DNA from: an uncultured Bacteroidales bacterium
Lineage (GTDB): Bacteria > Bacteroidota > Bacteroidia > Bacteroidales > Muribaculaceae
Assembly: GCA_947175245.1 (NCBI GenBank)
Contig: CAMWLW010000020.1
Span: 1-37,889 of the forward strand
Direction: 5' to 3'
Length of the DNA: 37,889 bases
Position 1 is the first letter of the stretch; the number at the start of each line of letters is the position of its first letter. The notes beneath the pieces are model-generated. The model had not been told where the DNA came from, ran no database searches, and saw nothing but the letters and a program-made list of their open reading frames with translations. Shown here in pieces: positions 34,040-37,889 of this stretch. Both the position numbers and the translations under genes were made by a program.

Positions 34040-35418
34040 CCAATGATACGATTTGTGCGATATCGACGCCGCCCGGCGTCGGAGGCATCGCCGTGGCGCG
34101 CGTGAGCGGCCCCGGAGCCATCGCCATTGTCGACAGCCTGTGGCGCGGTAAGTCGCTCGCCAAGGCCGGCAGCCACACTGCCCACCTGGGCACCATCGTC
34201 GGCTCGGACGGGGCGATGCTTGATCAGGCCGTCGCAACGGTATTCCGCGCGCCGCGCTCGTTCACGGGCGAGGATGTCGTGGAGCTGTCGGTTCACGGCT
34301 CGCGGTGGATTCAGCGTGAGCTGATTGCGACGCTGTGCAAGGCTGGTTGTCGTCTGGCCGAACCGGGCGAATATACACGCCGCGCTTTCGCCTCGGGACG
34401 ACTCGACCTGGCCGAGGCTGAGGGTGTGGCCGACATGATTGCGGCCAACTCGCGGGCAGCCCACCGCGCGGCAGCCACTCAGATGCGCGGTCACTACTCG
34501 CGCTACCTGGCCGACATGCGCTCGCAGCTCATAGACCTGGCATCGCTCATAGAGCTCGAGCTCGACTTTGGCGAGGAAGAAGTCGAGTTTGCATCGCGCG
34601 GACAGTTGCGCGACACGGCCGACAACCTGTATGCTTCGCTCGTCCGTCTGCGCGACTCGTTCGCCTCGGGCTCGGCCATCAAAGAGGGTATCCCGGTAGC
34701 CATTGTCGGCCCGACGAATGCCGGAAAGTCTTCGCTGCTCAACGCACTGACCCACGACGACCGCGCCATCGTGAGCGACATACACGGCACCACACGCGAC
34801 GTCGTCGACGACCTCGTCGAGATAGGCGACTACCAGTTCCGATTTCAGGACACCGCCGGACTGCGCACCACCGACGACAGCATCGAGCGCATAGGCATCG
34901 AGCGCAGCATCGCTGCCGCCCGCCGTGCCCACGTCATCATCTACATGATCGACGCCACATCGCCCCGACAGGCCATCGACAATCTTGCCGACACATTGTC
35001 GCTCAACCCCGATGCCCGCGTTATCCTGGCCATCAACAAGACCGACATCGCCACCGCGGCCGACGTCGCCACCCTCACCGCCCGACTCAAGGCCGATCAT
35101 CCGCAGGCCACAGTCGTGCCCATAAGCACCAAAGAGCCGGCCACCATAGAAAAATTGAGCGGCATCCTCACCCGACTGATAGACGCCGGGCACGCCGACA
35201 GCGACCTGCTGGTAACCAACGCACGCCACGCCCAGGCCCTCGGACAGGCCGCCGCCGCCATAGACCGCGTGCGCGCCGGACTCGCCACCAACCTAAGCGG
35301 CGACCTCATCGCCCAGGACATCCGCGAGACCATCCACCACCTCTCAACCATCACCGGCGCCATCACCACCGACGACCTCCTCGCCACCATCTTCACCCGC
35401 TTCTGCATCGGCAAATAA
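34036..35418 (+). CDS. mnmE: tRNA uridine-5-carboxymethylaminomethyl modification GTPase
   Basis: 460 residues from ATG 34036, chosen for its ATGA overlap with the NUC1 gene. With MnmG it modifies U34 in several tRNAs. N-terminal folate-binding domain (ISTPPGVGGIAVARVSG), helical domain, then the G domain: GPTNAGKSSLL (225-235), GTTRD, DTAG and NKTD. It ends in CIGK, the catalytic Cys motif (CxGK). Complete, so the element downstream did not interrupt it. Confidence 0.96.
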   Translation: MTNDTICAISTPPGVGGIAVARVSGPGAIAIVDSLWRGKSLAKAGSHTAHLGTIVGSDGAMLDQAVATVFRAPRSFTGEDVVELSVHGSRWIQRELIATLCKAGCRLAEPGEYTRRAFASGRLDLAEAEGVADMIAANSRAAHRAAATQMRGHYSRYLADMRSQLIDLASLIELELDFGEEEVEFASRGQLRDTADNLYASLVRLRDSFASGSAIKEGIPVAIVGPTNAGKSSLLNALTHDDRAIVSDIHGTTRDVVDDLVEIGDYQFRFQDTAGLRTTDDSIERIGIERSIAAARRAHVIIYMIDATSPRQAIDNLADTLSLNPDARVILAINKTDIATAADVATLTARLKADHPQATVVPISTKEPATIEKLSGILTRLIDAGHADSDLLVTNARHAQALGQAAAAIDRVRAGLATNLSGDLIAQDIRETIHHLSTITGAITTDDLLATIFTRFCIGK

Positions 35419-35460
35419 CCGGCAGTTAAAGACAGGTAACAATAAGTTGAAATAATAGTC

Positions 35461-35490
35461 AAGGCGTTCAGTTTGAGCGCCTTTTCTTTT
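35461..35490 (+). terminator. terminator of the nadK-mnmE operon
   Basis: AAGGCGTTCA pairs with TGAGCGCCTT (10 bp, one G-T pair) around loop GTT, followed by TTCTTTT. It ends the core operon; everything to the right is AT-richer. Confidence 0.88.
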
Positions 35491-35513
35491 ACCCGAAGAT
35501 TGCCAATCTAATC

Positions 35514-35532
35514 GGTAGAACCCGTTTCTACC
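35514..35532. repeat. candidate att core inverted repeat
   Basis: GGTAGAA (35514-35520), five bases CCCGT, TTCTACC (35526-35532): a perfect 7-bp inverted repeat with a short spacer, as tyrosine recombinase core sites have. It is 24 bases after the mnmE terminator. Related GGTAG/CTACC motifs recur nearby. Confidence 0.4.
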
Positions 35533-35574
35533 TATTTTTCACTCCATTTTTGAACCACATTTGCTGCTCGTCTG

Positions 35575-35604
35575 CTACCCGAGTTAAGTCGCTCTGCTCG
35601 GTAG
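35575..35604. repeat. second GGTAG-containing inverted repeat
   Basis: CTACCCGAG (35575-35583) faces CTCGGTAG (35597-35604), complementary with one extra base. Shares the GGTAG/CTACC motif with the core-like repeat at 35514-35532; may be an accessory integrase or directionality-factor site. Confidence 0.35.
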
Positions 35605-35611
35605 TGGATGA

Positions 35612-35661
35612 TGTTCATACTCGTTCACGCTCATTCAGGCGTGTTCATACGAGTTCAACGA
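35612..35661. repeat. five tandem 10-bp units with phased TTCA
   Basis: TTCA recurs at 35614, 35624, 35634, 35644 and 35654, exactly 10 bases apart. Units 1 and 4 are nearly the same (TGTTCATAC). The array ends about 38 bases before the HTH gene's ATG and puts the motif on one DNA face. Confidence 0.65.
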
Positions 35662-35698
35662 ATTAGCTCCATGAGTGACACAATTTTAACTCTCAGTT

Positions 35699-36463
35699 AT
35701 GGCAACTTCAAACATTAGGATCAAGAAGGTCTGTCAGTGGTGTGGAAATGAGTTTGAGGCTCAAAAGACCACAACCCAGTATTGTTGTAAGCGATGTGCC
35801 GAGCACGCTTACAAAGAACGTAAAAGACAAGAGAAGAAGAAAATCACTGAAACTCTCGATTCGCTTACTGCTCGTGAAAATAAGATAATCCAACTCTCTG
35901 GCCGAGACTATCTATCGGTTGCTGAAGTGGCGCAAATCCTTAATGTTACGCCAAGGGCAGTATATAATCTCATTTACCGAGGTACCATCAAAGCCTATCG
36001 TCTCACCTCACAATGGGCAGTAATCAAGAGAGCGGATATTGACGCAATGATCGAGGCTCGTCCTTATGAACGTAAGCCAAAAGCAACGGCACTTGCCAAT
36101 GATGAAAACGGTGAGGCAATCTCAGAATTTTACACGACAAAGGAGATTATCGAGAAATTTGGAGTGAGCAATTCATGGGTGTTTGCTCAGGGGAAGGCTC
36201 ACAATATCCCGAAGGTGTATCATCGAGGGAAGACACTCTGGAGCAAGTCGCATTGTGACCGGGTGTTTACGGCAAAGCCTGAAACTCCAAAAGAAGATGA
36301 TTGGATATCCTATTCCGATGTGCGCGCAGAATACAACCTGACACATGACCAGCTTCACAATTACGTGAAGTATCACGGACTGCGCCGTAGGAAAGTCGGA
36401 AAGTACACTTATATCTTGAAGTCTGAAATCGATGCGATTCTCCGTCCTCCTACACTGAAATAA
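35699..36463 (+). CDS. zinc-ribbon plus three-HTH DNA-binding protein (excisionase-like)
   Basis: 254 residues. An N-terminal zinc-binding segment (about 11-33: CQWCGNEFEA, then YCCKRCAEH) is followed by three winged-helix excisionase/MerR-type units: about 68-120 (LSVAEVAQILNVTPRAVYNL), 138-186 (YTTKEIIEKFGVSNSWVF) and 198-250 (ISYSDVRAEYNLTHDQLHNY). Only the first is a clear HTH_17; the others are inferred by pattern (E-I/V ... N-W/Y position and a closing K-SEIDAIL-like helix). Probably a recombination directionality factor or regulator for the integrase 104 bases downstream. AT-richer than the core. Confidence 0.8.
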   Translation: MATSNIRIKKVCQWCGNEFEAQKTTTQYCCKRCAEHAYKERKRQEKKKITETLDSLTARENKIIQLSGRDYLSVAEVAQILNVTPRAVYNLIYRGTIKAYRLTSQWAVIKRADIDAMIEARPYERKPKATALANDENGEAISEFYTTKEIIEKFGVSNSWVFAQGKAHNIPKVYHRGKTLWSKSHCDRVFTAKPETPKEDDWISYSDVRAEYNLTHDQLHNYVKYHGLRRRKVGKYTYILKSEIDAILRPPTLK

Positions 36464-36467
36464 GTCT

Positions 36468-36512
36468 GGTTATCGGTTATCTCTTGGTTATCTGCTAAAT
36501 AACTTGATAACC
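36468..36512. repeat. GGTTATC repeat cluster before the integrase gene
   Basis: GGTTATC occurs at 36468, 36475 and 36486, and its inverse GATAACC at 36506-36512. The third copy and the inverse form a perfect 7-bp inverted repeat with 13 bases between. Lies in the gap between the HTH and integrase genes; a likely operator or arm site. Confidence 0.55.
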
Positions 36513-36567
36513 GCATAGCCGCATACGAAATTTGCATCAAAAAAATCATTCATCAAAAAATATCGTT

Positions 36568-37683
36568 ATGGATATCTGCACAAAAGTAACCCTTCGGCAG
36601 CGTCTTCTCAAATCGGGTAAGATCACGCTGTATTTCGACTATTACCCTCCAATCCGAAACCCGAAAACCAACCGTATGCAACGGCATGAGTACCTCGGCA
36701 TATACCTCTATGCCAATCCTACCAATCAGGTTCAGCGCGATTTCAATCGCTCGATGCTTGAAAAGGGTGAACTGATCCGTTGTCGCCGTCAGGAATCTGT
36801 CATTAACCGTCAGTTCGGTTTTATCGACCACAGCCAACTCAAAGCTGATTTTCTGGAATACTTCGAGGCTGTTACAAAGAAGAAGTATCAGAAATGGCGC
36901 ATCGTGTTTGAGCACTTCAAGGTGTTCTGCAAGGGCAAATGCTCCTTCGGAGATCTCACAGTCGAGTTCTGCACAAAGTTTCGTGAATACCTGCTTACGG
37001 CAAAACAACTGAAGCATAAGAGAAAAAGCCTGTCGCAGAACGCTGCAGCCGGTTACTTCTCCACATTCCGTGCCCTTCTGAAAATGGCATATAAGGAGAA
37101 ACTGATTACAGAGAACATCAACGACTATCTGGAATATATCGAATGGGAAGATGTCGAGCGTGAGTTTCTGAATCAGGATGAACTGATACGGCTTGCTCAG
37201 ACTCCATGTGACAGTGATGTACTTCGCAGGGCATCCCTCTTCTCGTGTCTTACCGGCTTGCGTTTCAGTGACATTCTAAATCTCCGATGGAACAATATCC
37301 AGGAGGTTGCCGGAATCGGGCTATGCGTTGTCCTGAAAACACAGAAAACGAAGACTCCTGCCACTCTCCCTCTATGTGAGGATGCTATCGAACTTCTTGG
37401 TGAGCGACAGACAGGAAAGGTATTTGTCGGATTTAAGAAGACCCTGACCGCCAAACCACTCAAAGACTGGATTAAGGCAGCCAAGATTGACAAACGTATT
37501 ACCTTTCATTGTTTCCGTCATACCTATGCGACCTTGCAGATGGCTATGAGCAGCAATCCCTATCTCGTTAGTCAGGCTCTTACACACAAGAACCTTGAAA
37601 CTACTCTCCGATACACTCACAGCGTCCCGACTGCCCTCGTTGATACCTTAGGCAAAATCTCAATTAAACCGAAGACCGAATAA
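36568..37683 (+). CDS. tyrosine-type site-specific integrase
   Basis: 371 residues from ATG 36568 (an in-frame upstream start at 36532 is within the leader). Order: Arm-type N-terminal domain (about 1-90, VTLRQRLLKSGKITLYFDYYP), SAM-like core-binding domain (about 95-190), catalytic domain with Arg232 (TGLRFSD), His314-x-x-Arg317 (FHCFRHTYAT), His340 (LTHKN) and nucleophile Tyr349 (LRYTH); Lys in the beta-hairpin KTQKTKTP. All catalytic residues are present, so it should be active. Typical of Bacteroidetes integrative and conjugative or mobilizable elements. Confidence 0.95.
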   Translation: MDICTKVTLRQRLLKSGKITLYFDYYPPIRNPKTNRMQRHEYLGIYLYANPTNQVQRDFNRSMLEKGELIRCRRQESVINRQFGFIDHSQLKADFLEYFEAVTKKKYQKWRIVFEHFKVFCKGKCSFGDLTVEFCTKFREYLLTAKQLKHKRKSLSQNAAAGYFSTFRALLKMAYKEKLITENINDYLEYIEWEDVEREFLNQDELIRLAQTPCDSDVLRRASLFSCLTGLRFSDILNLRWNNIQEVAGIGLCVVLKTQKTKTPATLPLCEDAIELLGERQTGKVFVGFKKTLTAKPLKDWIKAAKIDKRITFHCFRHTYATLQMAMSSNPYLVSQALTHKNLETTLRYTHSVPTALVDTLGKISIKPKTE

Positions 37684-37741
37684 GTAGGACGAGGTATCGA
37701 CACCTTTTCGGGCAAAGGGTATAAAACGACAATCTTTTTAC

Positions 37742-37795
37742 TTCGGCATTTTTGGCCGAATAAAGGGTCTGCCGCCTCTGGCGGTGGACTTTTTT
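37742..37795 (+). terminator. double hairpin terminator after the integrase
   Basis: First hairpin TTCGGC/GCCGAA (37742-37760, 7-base loop); second CCGCC-TCT-GGCGG (37772-37784), extended by GTC/GAC, with six T following (37790-37795). The second is a standard rho-independent terminator; the first may assist or be regulatory. Confidence 0.75.
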
Positions 37796-37870
37796 GCTAT
37801 TTCCTCCTAAAAACGACACCCCTATGAAAATTTGATGTTGCACATTTCGTTTTTAGCAATCGACCTATTG

Positions 37871-37878
37871 TAATTTTG
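37871..37878 (+). promoter_or_regulatory. -7 box at the right edge
   Basis: TAATTTTG, 11 bases before the window ends, pointing right. Suggests another element gene just outside the window. No clear -33 TTG upstream. Confidence 0.4.
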
Positions 37879-37889
37879 TCGGACAAATC

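Larger units (their letters stand above)
35491..37889 (+). mobile_element. left part of an integrative element inserted after mnmE
   Basis: From just after the mnmE terminator the sequence is AT-richer and holds, in order, att-like repeats, a triple-HTH Xis-like protein and a tyrosine integrase, both transcribed into the element. The right part lies outside the window, so cargo, transfer genes and the other attachment site are not seen. The boundary is approximate. Confidence 0.7.

Noticed and set aside
33991-35229. Long open frame (412 codons) antisense to mnmE
   Set aside because: Same cause: codon bias of mnmE keeps the opposite strand open. No domain or promoter supports it.

Overview
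The window comes from a Bacteroidota chromosome, most likely order Bacteroidales and plausibly a Muribaculaceae-like gut bacterium (inference). Three things support this. Most genes lie behind Bacteroidetes-type -7 boxes (TAnnTTTG), often with few Shine-Dalgarno sequences. The gene order pdxJ-exbB-exbD-tonB and the porG(DUF6089)-uppS-bamA-ompH-ompH block are Bacteroidales hallmarks. Several families (PorT-like barrels, DUF6242 lipoprotein, twin OmpH) are typical of the phylum. Core genes are GC-rich. Three stretches are visibly AT-richer and look acquired or variable: about 3.55-4.45 kb, 11.2-15.03 kb, and 35.5 kb to the right edge.

Layout, left to right. A tRNA-Pro(UGG) and a YitT-S1/P1 nuclease pair are followed by a three-gene lysis-like cassette on the minus strand: holin, T7-type amidase, and a protein with the layout of a unimolecular spanin. 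No phage structural genes accompany it. Next come an orphan secreted protein, a LysM/PorT-like operon, and typA with a patatin/Omp85-type phospholipase. The AT-rich accessory island follows, with three unknown proteins, a SprT/YgjP-like zinc peptidase and a convergent PD-(D/E)XK nuclease. After it lie an AspT/YidE-type transporter, a secreted CMD-cupin protein, and the envelope biogenesis run ompH-ompH-bamA-uppS-porG-like-DUF6242 lipoprotein (all minus strand).

At about 25 kb an Arg-rich protein of unknown function has a promoter carrying a 26-bp element identical to that of the lysis cassette, 22 kb away, at the same distance from the -7 box. Its leader contains three diverged but stem-preserving hairpin repeats. 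An 18-copy heptamer array separates it from a six-gene minus-strand operon, transcribed in the order pdxJ, exbB, exbD, tonB, manA, M24 aminopeptidase. A divergent promoter region then drives a plus-strand operon: a CBS-less remnant of the usual nadK-partner protein, nadK, a YgjP-like metallopeptidase, a NUC1 endonuclease and mnmE. The last four genes are joined by ATGA overlaps.

Downstream of the mnmE terminator begins an integrative element. It shows an att-like inverted repeat, five 10-bp-phased TTCA repeats, a zinc-ribbon/triple-HTH protein, a GGTTATC repeat cluster and a tyrosine integrase; the element runs off the right edge. The best candidate for an undescribed system is the pair of co-controlled loci: the phage-free lysis cassette and the hairpin-leader gene sharing its promoter element.
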